Below are positions 30,024 to 42,920 of a DNA stretch of 64,000 nt, in pieces. The DNA lies in the NCBI GenBank assembly GCA_017562135.1, contig QEYB01000368.1:930001-994000 (forward strand), written 5' to 3'. The DNA is from Dipylidium caninum. Taxonomy: Eukaryota; Platyhelminthes; Cestoda; Cyclophyllidea; Dipylidiidae. A program made the position numbers and the translations under genes. Each line of letters begins with the position of its first letter. Position 1 is the stretch's first letter. A model generated the notes under the pieces. It ran no database searches and was not told the DNA's origin. It saw nothing but the letters and a program-made list of their open reading frames with translations.

Positions 30024-30852
30024 TTATTTATTCTCCCTTTTTGGATTTTTGCCTTCAAAAAGTCTTTTAACGACAAAAACAAGTGATAAACGGAGAGTGG
30101 GCGCTAAGTCCGGCGAATATAGTGGATGCGACAGAGCATCATGTGGCCTGGCATTACCGTGGTGCAACATCGCCTGCCTCTTTTTCTCTACTGCCATCTT
30201 TAGGTTATCTAGTGGCTGACACCATTCCTCCAAATTGAGCTTTTCGTTAAGTTTTTGACGCTCCCACCATACACATAACAAGGCATTCTCTCATTCCGAA
30301 TCACATTTGTTTTAGAGGGGGAGAAGCCAAGTTCTCCCAGGTTCACAATACACCCCTTTCCTTGCGATTTTTCGTTGGTATTTCACTTTTCATCCTCCAG
30401 TTATTACCCATTTCCAGAAGGGTTCGATTTTGTTCCGAACATGCTGAGATGTGCATACGGCGACTCGACCATTCACTTTTTCAGGGTTTATTCATGTGGC
30501 ATCCATCTTGACTATTTCCACACCAATCCTATCTCCCACATATGATTCGAAATGATTTGTCGAGCTCAAGCAAGCCCTTCCGCCATCTCCGATGTTGTCT
30601 GAGAAGGATCACGCTCCAACATGGTCTTAACAACATCGTCGTCCACCGAAAATCGTCCTCCCGAAAGTGGTTGGTCGGAAAGGTCGAAATCGCTTACTGT
30701 TGATTTTTTTCAGATCATCTTCTGCAGGTCCTATCAGAAACCGTACCTTCACCAAACACTTTCAATGAGTTTTTACCTACTTTCGTAGCATTTCTTCCTT
30801 GTTGAAATTCGTATCAGATCCAGTGACGCAAATGAAATTCATCAGTAACCAT
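30024..30852 (-). mobile_element. Degenerate mariner-family transposase (dead copy)
   Basis: The reverse strand carries scattered blocks of a Tc1/mariner transposase in the right order but in different frames with stops between them. N-terminal: DEFHLRHW, then YEFQQGRNATKVGKN and VFGEGTVSDRTCRR. Helix-turn-helix region: LSGGRFSVDDDVVKTMLERD. Middle: NKIEPFWKWVITG, with the first catalytic Asp only in a shifted frame. C-terminal frame 30281-30024: CVWW, AVEKKRQAMLHHGNARPH, then HPLYSPDLAPT. The HHDNARPH aspartate is Gly here, so the catalytic triad is broken. The element spans nearly the whole transposase length. I could not place the terminal inverted repeats, so true element ends are outside the given coordinates. 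It cannot encode an active enzyme as written. Confidence 0.9.
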
Positions 30853-32350
30853 GGGTACATTAGTGCTTCACCCTTAAAGCTAACGTGAATCAATTTTATT
30901 TTAGGTAATTTGCCACGTTAGAATGTACACGTTACGCTATAAATACGTACTAATTCTCGAAGTGTCATTAAAAGGAGCAGAACTTGCCGATAGACCTGAC
31001 ACGTTTCAGGAATTAGCGCAATGCTTTGTGATTAAATTGCGGCGTTCAGGCATTTTTAGTAGTCCTTCGAGGTTGCAGATAGCTATATTTGGGGAATGCG
31101 ACCCCACCGTCTGATAAACCTGTTTGCCAAATTGCGACTCTATTAGATTGTCACCTTTAAGCTATTTTATTCACTACTTGTCTAGTACTCGCAATTTTGA
31201 TAAAACTGACAGATCAACGTCCCAAGTGCGTGGGCTTGAGAGCCATGGTGGGAGCCGCACGAGCGCCATGATTAGCCGCCCCAATGGGCGCGTGGTAACT
31301 TAGCCACGCCCAACTGCAGCCTCGGATGCACTCACATGGAGATGAGTCATGCGCACTAAGGCTGGCTGTCATAACAACGAGGATGCAAAAAAGCGCGCAA
31401 TAACGGAGCTGGTTGCGCGAATCACGCCCATACGCTGACGTTGGGGGACCAAGGCATGTATTGCCAACAAACACTTTTACTCGATAAATTTTAGCATTAA
31501 AGCCCACCACGATTTACTGGGTTCACAGAATTGGGAAAGAAAAAAACAATCGGTTCCACGCTTGGCAAAAGGGACATCATGACCGTGATGACCGACCTCA
31601 CCTAGAATTCATGCACAAAAAGAACTAATTGCATCATCCCGCGTGCGTTCCGTTGTTTTTCTTCTACAATTGACAACTGTAATCTGATAAAAATGCCTAC
31701 CTAACAGCTGTTTAATCACTGATTCTAAAGGAAAAAGTCCCGAAATCACATCGGAGGAAATATTATCAGAAAAAAACCACACGAACTACTAGTTAGCATT
31801 CACTTTTTAATTTTATCGAAGAAAAAATATTGAACTGTTTCATGCAGATAGGTTGGAACAATAATGATAAGCAAGTAATCCGTGAAATAATCGACGTTTA
31901 TAATTTCAAAACGACTCAAGTCAGCAGCATGGATTACGGACGACTGTAATTAAAGTGCTTCTTTGATGCGTATAGGGCAAACAGTATGTGAAGGTAATAA
32001 ACTAAGGTGGAAAAGGAAAGGCTCGAATTTCTTACACAATAGAACCAGAAAGCATTTGTAATCAAACCGTCTTTCCACGAAGCCTCGGTTATCAGTTTAC
32101 TTAAGTCATATTTCCAGGTGTCCACGAATAATTGGCGAAAGGAAGCTTTATACAAGATAAGATTTCGTAATACAGTGGCATCAAGCATGCCATTTATTAG
32201 ACAAAATGGGTATGAACAAGGTAATGAGAAGGCTTAATATAGCATAAAGGAGGGGCGCACGCGAATCCCCCACAGATAGCATGGCACCGGAAAGGCTTCC
32301 CACATGTAAAATGACACCTTCCCCCCATGTGCAGGACCAACAAACAACAA
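30853..32350. other. Spacer between mariner remnant and CENPJ 3' end
   Basis: No gene seen. It includes the upstream flank of the mariner copy, a GC-rich block (31215-31480, listed separately) and AT-rich sequence that probably includes the CENPJ 3' UTR. The frame at 32188-31934 has no recognisable motif. Confidence 0.45.
31215..31480. other. GC-rich block of unknown nature
   Basis: About 265 bp clearly richer in GC than both flanks. It contains an imperfect inverted repeat around 31284-31311 (gggcgcgtgg ... ccacgccc). It is open on the minus strand for 98 codons (31510-31214) but the translation has no known motif. It may be an inserted non-autonomous repeat; this is inference. Confidence 0.35.
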
Positions 32351-35300
32351 CTACTGGCCCACAAGGTGAGGGGGCATATGAAGAGGGGATAATTCCGTGG
32401 CAGCTTTTTGAGACAGCGGTGCTAATCGGGTATCTACAATAAGGTTGCCTTCGCGGTCTTTGACGCGAATCCGCCCCGACGCGTAACGGGTCTCCTGACG
32501 GCCGTCACTGAACACTGTCTTTATTGTACCAGCTGGATAGATTCGCCGCTAAAAGTGGGGAGCATGAACACAGACAGTCAGAGAACCAAAAGAAGGGTTT
32601 TTCCCCTCCCAAAAAACGATCAGAATAAAAGGTTTCAACCGATATACCTGGAAAGGAAGATGATAGGTACTTGCAGTGGATTCATAAATGAACTGTTCCA
32701 AGCAAAATTTGACTGACTTAGTCAAATCCCTACCTTGAACTCCACGCAATGGAATTCCTTTTGTCCATTAGGTAGACTTATAATTTTATCGCCGTTGGAG
32801 AATATTTGCACTGTTATTCCACCGGGAACATGTGACTCCTCCACAACCACCGGTTGCACCACGGTAAAAGGGGAAAGGGATGGGCTATAAGAAATATTTG
32901 CATTTTTTCCCGGAAAATAAAAATATTAATGAACTTCTACCCAAGATTAGTCTACCAACACATGAACGATTATTGGTAGAGAGAGATAAATTACGTCTGA
33001 CTGTTGCATATAACAGTAGGATGTGATATAAATTTCGCCGCCAGTACTTTCAGCAGAATGCCCGATTCACAGAACCCTTGAGTAAATGTAGAATGCCTTT
33101 GACGAAGAGAGTGTCATGGCAATGGATTCTCTAATAATTTCCTCCTAAATTGCCAAAAACTAAATTGAAATAATGTCACACAGGTTCCGTAGCCTCCTGC
33201 AATTTTATCCTCCTTCGCTCCAATCTAACACCGTGAGGTGTGATTTAAGAAAAGCAGGTGTCAATTGGCCTTTTTACGTGGTTGAGCCTGATTCCCGTAT
33301 CTACCCCCCGAGTTAAAAGTTGACTTAATGCCGAAATTAAGCAATTGGAGAAAGTAAGAATTCAATGTATGTTCTGGTAGTATTCAAGTGTAGGGGATAT
33401 ATGCAAATATAAAATTCTTTCTAAGAAGATTTAGTCAAAAAAAAGCTTACCAATTTGAAAAACCTTCATCGACACCAGCATTAGCAATGGGAGGTGTTGT
33501 TTCACCGATTTGATGCTCGTAAATCTAGGAGCGTGCAAATGTGAGCAGTAAAATATCGCAAACACGAAATACGGTAATATTGCGGATGCCCCATAAGTCA
33601 TTACATGGCCAAGTTATTTGAGATGATTGTCCACACTTAATTCCCTTTGCCTGTTTTTAAGTTGAACCACCACCATAAGTCCGTTCTAACTAAACTCACG
33701 GCAAGCGAGTAACCGAATAGGAGCCTAAGGGGAACTCAATAGCGTTCGAGGGAGCCGCATCTCAATGAGCGAGCATAGCATGCTAACAAAGTGGCACAGG
33801 CATTTGGAACCATGGGCATCACACTAACGGAATATACAAGACTATTGTTAAGTGGTCGTTTGCAGATAAATCTTAAAGGTTGGATGCTTATTAGCGTCAA
33901 AATTGTTCTTTAAAGGAGTTAAGATCTATGATATGGACAAAATATCGACCAATTTAGAAATCATACTTTAAAGAACGCTATTTTAAAGTCAAGAGCTGAG
34001 AACAACTAGTGTTAACTCACGCAACTATCCGTACGATAAACTTCGCTGGTTACGCGTTCACAAGTCCGATTTGAAGCCACATTTGACCGAAAATATTTTA
34101 CACTAAATTTCCAAAAAAACGGGGTATATGGTCAAAAAGAATTTCAACCACTAACAGGCTTATGGATTTTCGGTACTAGTATTCATAAGGTGTCTTCCTG
34201 TTAGCGAACAAAATTTACACTTGAATGGATAAAAAAATAAGGTCAGTTACAGAAAATATTCTTCCAAAATCTATTTCTTCATCACCTGTCGTAATTTACA
34301 GACGTGCCGCAATTATCACATATTTCAATCGAAAAACGATTAAGAATTACTAACTAAAGAGTAGTTCCAGGCTTCGACATATATTAAGTTCTCAAAAGCC
34401 TTAGCCACAAACTCATAAGATTTAATCATAAAATGACATTGTGGAAGCAGGCTGGGAACGGCTCCTCTAGAAGGCAAACCAATGCAAATCAAGAAAAAGG
34501 TCATGACCAAACGGATAAGCAATGAACTCACGATGAATTGCTATCTTCTCCAGCCCAGCAGTCAGAAGCACCTAAAGATTTCCGCAATTTTTGCTCTCGC
34601 AGAGGCCTCGCGACATTGGTGGGAGGGGCCAAACCGAGAGGTAGCGATTTGGTTGACCCCACTAGTGAATCTCCGGTCAGGGAGACAGCAATGCATTCGG
34701 ATGGAAGCCGTTCTGATGGCATTGTGATCGGCCATTTGGGGTTTGTCTCCACAACTACTGAACCACGCTTTTGCATTTCATTTTCTGAATGCCCGTTTGA
34801 GGCCCCAGTACGTAAACGGTAGGGGAGGCGTTGCGAAAAATAATTAATGTGGTTCTGACTGCTCTAAATTGGAAAATAAAGAAATAAGTATAATTCGATT
34901 GAGTTTCTGATAAAATAACTTTAAAAATGAATTTAAACTGCCGAGGTTTTATAGCGAAGAACAACAATGTCCATGTGTAAACAAGATTGGTAAACGTTTA
35001 AGCTAAAGCGATATAGAAGCCATAATAGACAAATCTATAACACCACAAACGTATACGCTCAGGATGAGAATCACGTTTTCTAGTAAACTTAGGCAAGGTC
35101 TGGTTACATACACAAACCCATATTTAAATTAAGGATTTTACAATTTTTTGCTTCTGATTCGAAATTTTCAGCATCCGATTGTCCCTTTCCTCATTAATCG
35201 TGTTCTGCAACATTAATCGAGATTGTTCCAGGCGTTTGACACGTTCCAATAGTTCTTTCTTTTCGGCAGTCAGTTCTTCTAATCGCATTCTCTGTCGGTT

Positions 35301-38300
35301 GAGCTGCTGCTGAAGACGCATTTCACGTTGTGCAGCTTCTGATTTCTCATCGCAAATCTGCAATTTCGAGGTATCGTTCTGTCACTTTAGTAGCAAATAT
35401 AGGCGATGGTAGAATAAAAATTAATGGCTTTGGAAGTATACCATTAAACCACTGCAACGGCAAAAACAAAAAAGTATGTCCACATTAAATAAGTAACAAT
35501 TAACTTCTAGGTACAATGGTCTGCTAAAGTAATCAATAGTGTCACTAGGAAAGTTAGGTGTATATTTTCAAAGCTTATTTAATTGTTTCATCAATCATCA
35601 CATAAAATCGCCTACTTGGTGTCTTAACCGTTCAATCTCTTCTCTATCACGCTTTTGGGGCATGGTGTGCAAACTCCTCTGATAGTCGGCCAATATTTTG
35701 CGTTCCTTTCTAAAGCACATGCCAAAATTTGATTGAAATTGCACAAGAAGCCAATAAGCAAACACATAACCCAAATTCACTCAAGGAAGTATTAATATGA
35801 ATTCGCAAGTGCTAGGTAATGAGGATATTCCATAATTTTATAAAAAAACTGGATGATAAAGGAGATTCGAGACAGTCAATTGCCGGACCATGCATCGACT
35901 TAACTACTTTTGATTAAAAAGGTTTCAATACTCTCATAGATGACTGCACAGATATGGCACAAGCAAATGTGCTGCTAAGAAGCTTGAAGCAATAGGTAAG
36001 AGTGAAATCGTCTACTAAAATTTAACAATTTAAGGTTAGATTGTAAAAAGTCAATATGAATATAAAACGGCATAAAAGCATTTGTTGATCTAATACACTC
36101 ACTTGAGTTTATTCATCTCCCCCTGTCGGAGAGTTTCAATTTCTGATAGCGCATTAGACCTGTATTTCTCAAACTCCTTTTTCTCCTTCTCAAGAATGGA
36201 AAGAGCCTAAAATAACATAAAATGTGGGGTGAGTTTGTGATAAAGACAAACGAAAAATTGTGACAGACAAATGGGATTCACGAACTATCGAAATTATGGA
36301 GGAAAACAATAGCAAAAAAAGATTCATTGTTAGGGAGAGCAATACTAGTTGCATACATTTGAAATATATATGAAACGGGCAGCACCAATTTCGTACAAAA
36401 ATAGGAGTGAAGGAAAACCAGATATTTCAAAATTATAAACGTTAATCCCATTCACCCACTACCCAAAATACGTTTTCTAGATTTACATGCCTTTTCCTTT
36501 TCCGCCTTAAGTTTTAGCAAAGCAGTGTTTTCAGCGTTAAAACGATGAACTTCAGCTTCAAGACGCTCTATCCAGATTTTTATAGCTGAATGAGACGAAT
36601 CTGCCGGATCAACAACCTGTAAATATTAAGAAACAATTCTTAAAGGAACTGAAAACCTATTCACGTGTTGATTACAATATATAAGATTAAATAGTATAAC
36701 CTTATAAGATATAAGATATCGTGAGCTGAATAAAGAAAATAGATCTCTACAACGGTTCTACATTACATCAATATTTGAGTATTCATGAAAAATACCAATA
36801 ATTCAAAGAAATGTATTTCTTATTCACAGAAGCTTTATTCTCGGAGTGTGGTTCATTACATCCTTTCGCTATGTTGGAACGACCACCTGAAATGAATTTT
36901 TCCATACAATAGTTTTAAGAATCAACGGAATTAGTAAATTAATAAACGCCCTAAGATATATTTGTGCATATGTATACCAACTAATAGGAACTTACCAGCT
37001 GAAAGTCCAACTTCTGCCTCATGTCTCCAAGATAAATTTTCGGCAAAATCGGGACAGTTGAATTAACTTTAGACAAAATGTTCTCGGTCGAAGCACTTTT
37101 CAAACATTCCAAGCAATGATCAGCAAATAGGGAATTGTGAAAGGGAAGGTAATGCCAAAACTACTGAAATATGTAAACTGCTATAAGCTACTAATATTAT
37201 TATTAGGAATAAGAGGTGAACAAAGTGACATTTTGCGCCCCAAATGAACTGTTAGGGAGTGCGTTAGTGCGCCAAATGTATATATTAAGCTGCGATAAAA
37301 ATATTAGTGTAGTTCATGGCTTTCGGCAGATGATAATAATAATATAACTCACTTTTTCTCAATAATGTTTTCATCATTTGGTTGCTGATTGTCCATTGAA
37401 CAATTAATATCCTCCTCGATCAGTGGAAGAGAAATCGAAGTTCTCATATTCGATGCTGTATCCCCCGATAAGTTCGACTGAATAGAAATCGGGTTTCTTT
37501 TCGTTTCAATTTGGTTTGACAAATTGGGCACATGCGCATCAATAAAGCGCTCTAAATTTTCAAATTCCTCCAATTCTATATCCTCAAAGGAAATACTTTT
37601 TTTGCACTCCTTATCCATAATCAAGGTACCCTTTACTTCATCTGCAACTGCGAAGACAGAATGATTAAGAACATCGCTGCTATTTTCGGCAGATGTGTCG
37701 AATTTAACAGTGCGCAAGTGGGGCTCAGAGCATTGTCCATACGCATTTTTAAACATTTCATGATTAAGCGCACCGGAAGCATTGTCACGAGTAGTTGGAT
37801 TTTGAGACTGTTTTTGTACTGGCATTAAACAGGGCGTCATTGAGGTCGCAGGTACGGTAAATGTGTTCGTTTTTCGGGAGGACGGCGCTAGGCGTGAACA
37901 CCATGCAGCACGACCCTGATTTTTGCGCAGAAATGGTCTTTTTCCAACTCCCACGATATGCTGACGATTAGGAACGTCGGAGCACATCTGTGAGTAGTGC
38001 TGAAACATAAAGTTGTTTAATATGCGGATTCTCGTTACATGAAACATTTAAAAATTTTCCAGGGTGACTAACTTTTAAAGTTAGGTTTAATTAAGATTTT
38101 GGATAGCTTAGTTAGAATTTAATATGCCTTTTGCTATTCGGAGTTAATTACAACATTGCCAACACGAATGAATGTAGATTGTACATATTTAGCAAGATTT
38201 CTATTGACTAAGATCTCCACGAGTAGTTTCGATGCACAAAATGAACTGTTACCACAAGTAACCACAAGCTGGAAGACCACTGAGGAGCACCGATAACGCA

Positions 38301-41300
38301 TACCTTATTCGTATGTCACATGATATATTCAAGTGATTCAAAGAGCATAGATGGAATAAAGTTAGTTTAATCTTGTAGAAAGCACATGAGGGTTAATCAA
38401 TATATATATATCCCATATTTATTTAATAAAAGTTAACACCGTCATGACTAAGTGTACATATTATGGTCCTTTGTGATAGTTCCGTTCACATTTCTTTAAA
38501 TTGTTCATTAAGGCCCACCCTTACAATGATTTCCTTAGATGACGACTCAAGATCTGCAGCCCGGGATGCATTGACGAAAATGAAACTTATATGGTAATGC
38601 TCTGCATCCCCCCAGCCTCTATGTGAGGTTCTTAGTTTAGCTATTTGACTGAGCCTCGTACCCAAGATCTGGGAAAATTTTTTGAATTACTTTTAAAAGA
38701 GTTCTTGTCTACACACACATGCATACACTTCCTTCGATACGGGTGCTTTATCTAACTAGATAACTGAGAAGTCAAGAGGAGAGTTGTAGAACCAATATGC
38801 TGCATTTTCCATTTGATATTCATTAGAATATTGTAAGATACCCCGTTTATTCCCATCTCATTGTCACTAATGAAAAGAGACTTCGGTTAAAGAATATTCT
38901 CAAGGTCTTCTAGTTCCCTTAATATTATCATTGCTTCTCCACTACTGCTTAGCAGGCTCGCACTTGGTAGAATTACTAAATGAGCTATCAACGTCTCTCA
39001 CCTGGCTTTTATAGATGTCGTTTTTGTTCAGCGAACCACTAAACTGAATAAATACCATCTAACAATGTTATGGTCACGAGGTATTTATTGCTTTAAGGCG
39101 AGTAGACCTTAGTGCTTCTTTTGGGTTTTGTTACGGAAATGATAGCCACAATCGGCAATTCCACGTGAGATGACCTCCCAGTAGTACGAATGGCCTAAGC
39201 CATTTCATAAGTTGGCGCCAACTGTCAAATTGTGCGCCATCATTGTGCGTGAATGATTCCCACTACCCTTTTTATTTACTTTGAGTCATAATGTTTCAAT
39301 TCTTCGCTATGTTGCAGTAGGCTAAGGGGAACTAGAAAATCTAAATTCATATAGATACATGTTCCGGGTGTTGTAAAGCGAAGCGGATCTCGTAGGATGT
39401 GATGTTAAATTCTACCTATGAGGATTCGTGCTTATTTACCCAGGGGGTTTAATGAAGTTTGATGAAAGTGCTATAAGATTGGTAGTCTTTTGAAAGTATT
39501 TAATTTATGTACCTGTACTAAACTTGTGTCGATGGTTGTTATCGTACTTATTCATATCGAATTTGAGTTAAGTAGGGAACAATGGACTCCTCAACCAGGC
39601 CATAGATTCTCATTCTTAAATCTTATCGGCGAGTACAATGTTTGATCACGTATCCAGGCCAAATCGATACAAGAATGGCTCGATAGATTCAACCAGATCA
39701 CATCGATTTAACCTTAAGGCGAAATGGTTCCAGCCTAGTTTATTGTATTAACTTTACCCGCATGTTGATATGACTCCTTTAAGCGTAAATGTCACTTGAG
39801 ATTATTATAAATGCAGCCCGTACTTTTAGTGAGAGGAATGTAAAATAATACATAATGACGGAAAATTCAGTATCACTACAAAGAGAATGATTGACCGGCC
39901 GAGTGGATTCTCTTCCATCTAGGGAATTTCTATCACATTTTATAATCTGATTGTCGGCAAAGTTTGTAGTTACATTCAGAGCGGCTCCAGAGCTTGACCC
40001 AAGCTAATCTGATGATCTGCATTTCCCAAGGTTTCAAAGTAAGGTAATATGCATGCCTTAAAAGTACCTATGGGATAAACAATAATACCCGAAATGTAGA
40101 ATAAAAACCCTTTCTCGACTTAAGACTCGCAACCATCTTAAGCATGAAAGTAACGAAAGAAAATCCGATCAAACACTGGAAAAATCAATGTTTCGTAATG
40201 TACTTAACCGCCGGAAAGACTGATCTTCCACGTGCTAAACGTAATACTGGGAAGACATGTCATTGAGACTAAACAGCAGAACACAATAGAAGAATTTTCA
40301 TCTCAAACGTCATCTGGATAAGCAGCTTGATCTGAGGTCTGTCTCAATGAGCACACCAAGACAAGTATTTCACGATATTTTGTTTACAAATAAAATCAAG
40401 GCAACGTAGAGTTTAAAATGTACAAAACACGAAGAGGAAAGGGAGCTAAGACATAACCTTGAGTACACAACATCTAAAACTAACAAATCTATGATGCAGA
40501 AATATGGATAGATTCGTCCATATCCTCTTCGAATGGTTCATTATTGCCCACACTTACAGTGGCTTCTTCTGACGCCAACTCAGCAACAGCAGCCGAGGAT
40601 TCATCAACCTAAATTAATTCATAATGCTAGTATCATGGAGTCTCCTAATCATAGCCTATTCCAAAGAAACATTTTAGCGCTGATTGTGAAAGAAGAGAGG
40701 AACTTACCTCGACCAAGGCCGTGTCATTTGCAACTACGGTCACGGAGTGCATATTTGCTGTTATTGGTTGAATGACAGCTAAAGTAATAGAGGATAAAAC
40801 AATCACTAACATGAATAAAAAGATCTTGACAACACTACTAGTTTAATTACCGCTAGTTTAATCATATCCAACTAAATCACCCTATTAGGTTGCCAATTTG
40901 CAACATAGATGAAAAATGATTTTTTATTTGAAAAAAAGTCCACAAAATTTCAAGCTCACCAGACTGAGAAGTACATCCATAACTGACTTCGCTCGCAGTA
41001 GTCGAATTGATTAAGGGAAGAAAAAGGGTACTGGTGCAGTCAGGATTCGGTGGAGCGGCGATAACTGCGGCAGCTGAAGGCGCTGCAGGAAGAGATTGTA
41101 CCGGTTGCGAGAAGATTCGTGAATTTGCTGATGTAAAGAGGCGATGGGCTAAATTTGGGGGAATTCCACTAAGCACAACAGTAAAAGCAGGCGGGAAAAC
41201 CGAAGACGAGGCGTCACCGTCGACCGTTGATGCATTGCCCTTCCCCAATCTCGAGGCAGGAATCTTAGCCAAGCTATTTAACTGAGCCTCATATTCGATA

Positions 41301-41939
41301 TCTGGACGATTTTCTGATTTGCCTGTAAAAAGAGCTCGTGTCTATACACATACGCATGCACATCCTTCAATACGAATGCTTTGCCTACCCAGATAATTTT
41401 GGAAATAGCAAAATCAATTTTTACTTAAGACCAAAAGTATGATGCCAATTTCGAAAAGAAAATAGAAGATTCAGCAAAGTTTTGTATTATTAAGTAGTGA
41501 TATTAGCTAAATTACCGTGATTTAGGGAAGGACCGTCAAGAATAAGATTAGTAGCACCAGCACCGCTCCTGAAATTCTGCATTCGTCGGGCAACCGAGGT
41601 TCTGTTTTGGGATAAAATCGGCATCGACATATGGACTTCCATGTGTGATTCATTGAAGTGAAGAGGATTTGAGGCACTGCATTCTGAATTCGAAGTAGAC
41701 ACAGCTACCGCAGCCAAATGATGCATGTCGGTAAGCTGTGAAGTTGAAGATGCTTAAAATAATAAAATCCAGTGTGCTACAAAACACGACTAAATACCAA
41801 CTTGTTTAGAATTTTGGTGAAAAATACGACTAAGGAAGTGGAGTTAGATTCTAAGATTAAGAATACTGGAAAAATCACCAGAAAGAGTGAGGTCATCGTT
41901 CACGGAGCCAGCCGTGAGGGAAGACATATGCACCTCCAT
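32351..41939 (-). CDS. CENPJ: CPAP/CENPJ (SAS-4) centriole assembly protein
   Basis: CPAP builds the centriole wall and controls its length by binding tubulin. C-terminal T-complex 10 (G-box) domain: 33524-33451, 32884-32734 ([20 protein letters not shown]) and 32548-32351 ([33 protein letters not shown]), stop at 32351. Central coiled coil: 36616-36491, 36206-36103, 35709-35616 ([20 protein letters not shown]), 35357-35142, with a further linker exon 34863-34532. The large exon 37999-37353 carries [12 protein letters not shown], matching the CPAP tubulin-binding PN2-3 motif. Five more exons join in phase upstream: 41939-41867, 41752-41516, 41322-40960, 40778-40708, 40608-40558; their assignment to CPAP is inference, though about 265 residues before PN2-3 fits the family. 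Intron 36490-36207 uses a GC donor. One or two small exons at 36.9-37.2 and 33.6-34.5 kb are unresolved. An alternative ending runs through the 40558 donor to a stop at 40492. Confidence 0.85.
38520..38765. repeat. Decayed partial copy of a CENPJ exon and its splice acceptor
   Basis: This stretch lies in the 2.6 kb CENPJ intron and matches 41190-41400, which contains the start of exon 41322-40960, its acceptor and upstream intron. Shared anchors include actgagcctc (38650 and 41281), a gtct-acacac-tgca tract, ccttc-atacg, and ctagata/cccagata near the end. By eye identity is roughly three quarters over the last 115 bp and weaker before. The coding part of the copy has stops and lacks the exon's frame, so it is an exon relic rather than an alternative exon. 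Confidence 0.6.
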
Positions 41940-42920
41940 AATCTCCTCAAACAGAAGTGACGTAGAATAGCTGAAACTAATACAAAACAGTATATCACTT
42001 GTGATTGTGAAAGCACGAAAGGGCATTGCGGCACAGAGAGCGATTACACTTAGCCACATTTGACACCAAAATTATACTTATCCTTAGAGCAAACATACAA
42101 CTATAAATGATACTAGGTATTATCACACTAGCTAAAACCAAATCAGAACACGCACGGCTTAGAAAGCAAAATGGCGCACACGCGCTCAGAAACGCGCGCA
42201 AAGACTCGCTGATTTATAAGCCTGGTTTTTGAGTAGATAAACATGTATTAACATCAGATATCATATTTAAAAGACTTGGCATTGCATCATGTTTGTCTCT
42301 CAACTTAGTCTATTATGGAAGGTCGAAGATATGAAAAGTTAACGTATATATCCGACGAGTCACAACCCTCTCGGGTTTCCGTAAATGCAGCGTTTGTGTG
42401 CATTTTCTAGCGCTGTTTTCTTATTATTCCGACTTTGCAAACCTCATAGAATATGAGAACATTAACAAAGTGTATACTCGAACGTTGAATTTTAATTTGA
42501 ATTTTAAATTCCACTGTGATTGTTCAATGCCTTAACGATGCCCATCTTTGGCCAAATGCCAATGAACCTAATATCTTTCAGAAACCTGTGTAAGTAGTAA
42601 ATTATTTCCCGTCCTACCTAAAGAGGGCATCACTTTGAGACTGGAATATCCTTTGCGTTTGTTTTACTTTAGAAATTGGAAAATTGTTGTTTTAATTATT
42701 AACGGGGATTGTGCGATCTGAATGTTGTTTGGCTTGGTTTGTTTCAGTTTTCAGTGTTCTCTACCTTGTTCATTGATGCCTGTCCATTAATAGACATTAA
42801 CAAACTTTTTTATACACGACAATATTTCAGCGGAACGGCGTTCTCAACTTTGGGGCCGAATATTTTCACCTAATTTGGTTTTCGGAAACTTAGTTTTGTA
42901 CACTGTTCTGCTCTCTCACT
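41940..42920. promoter_or_regulatory. Head-to-head region between CENPJ and the AT-hook gene
   Basis: About 980 bp separate the first in-frame CENPJ ATG (41939) and the AT-hook gene ATG (42921). The CENPJ frame continues upstream to an acceptor at 41971, so a 5' untranslated exon or trans-splice site is likely there. A GC-rich patch at 42168-42212 contains aaaatggcgc, similar to a YY1-type element, and several cgcg words. No TATA box is obvious. Confidence 0.4.

Noticed and set aside
39540..39760. Possible retrotransposon gag fragment in the CENPJ intron
   Set aside because: A short [14 protein letters not shown] reading is flanked by stops with no second motif; not enough to support an element.
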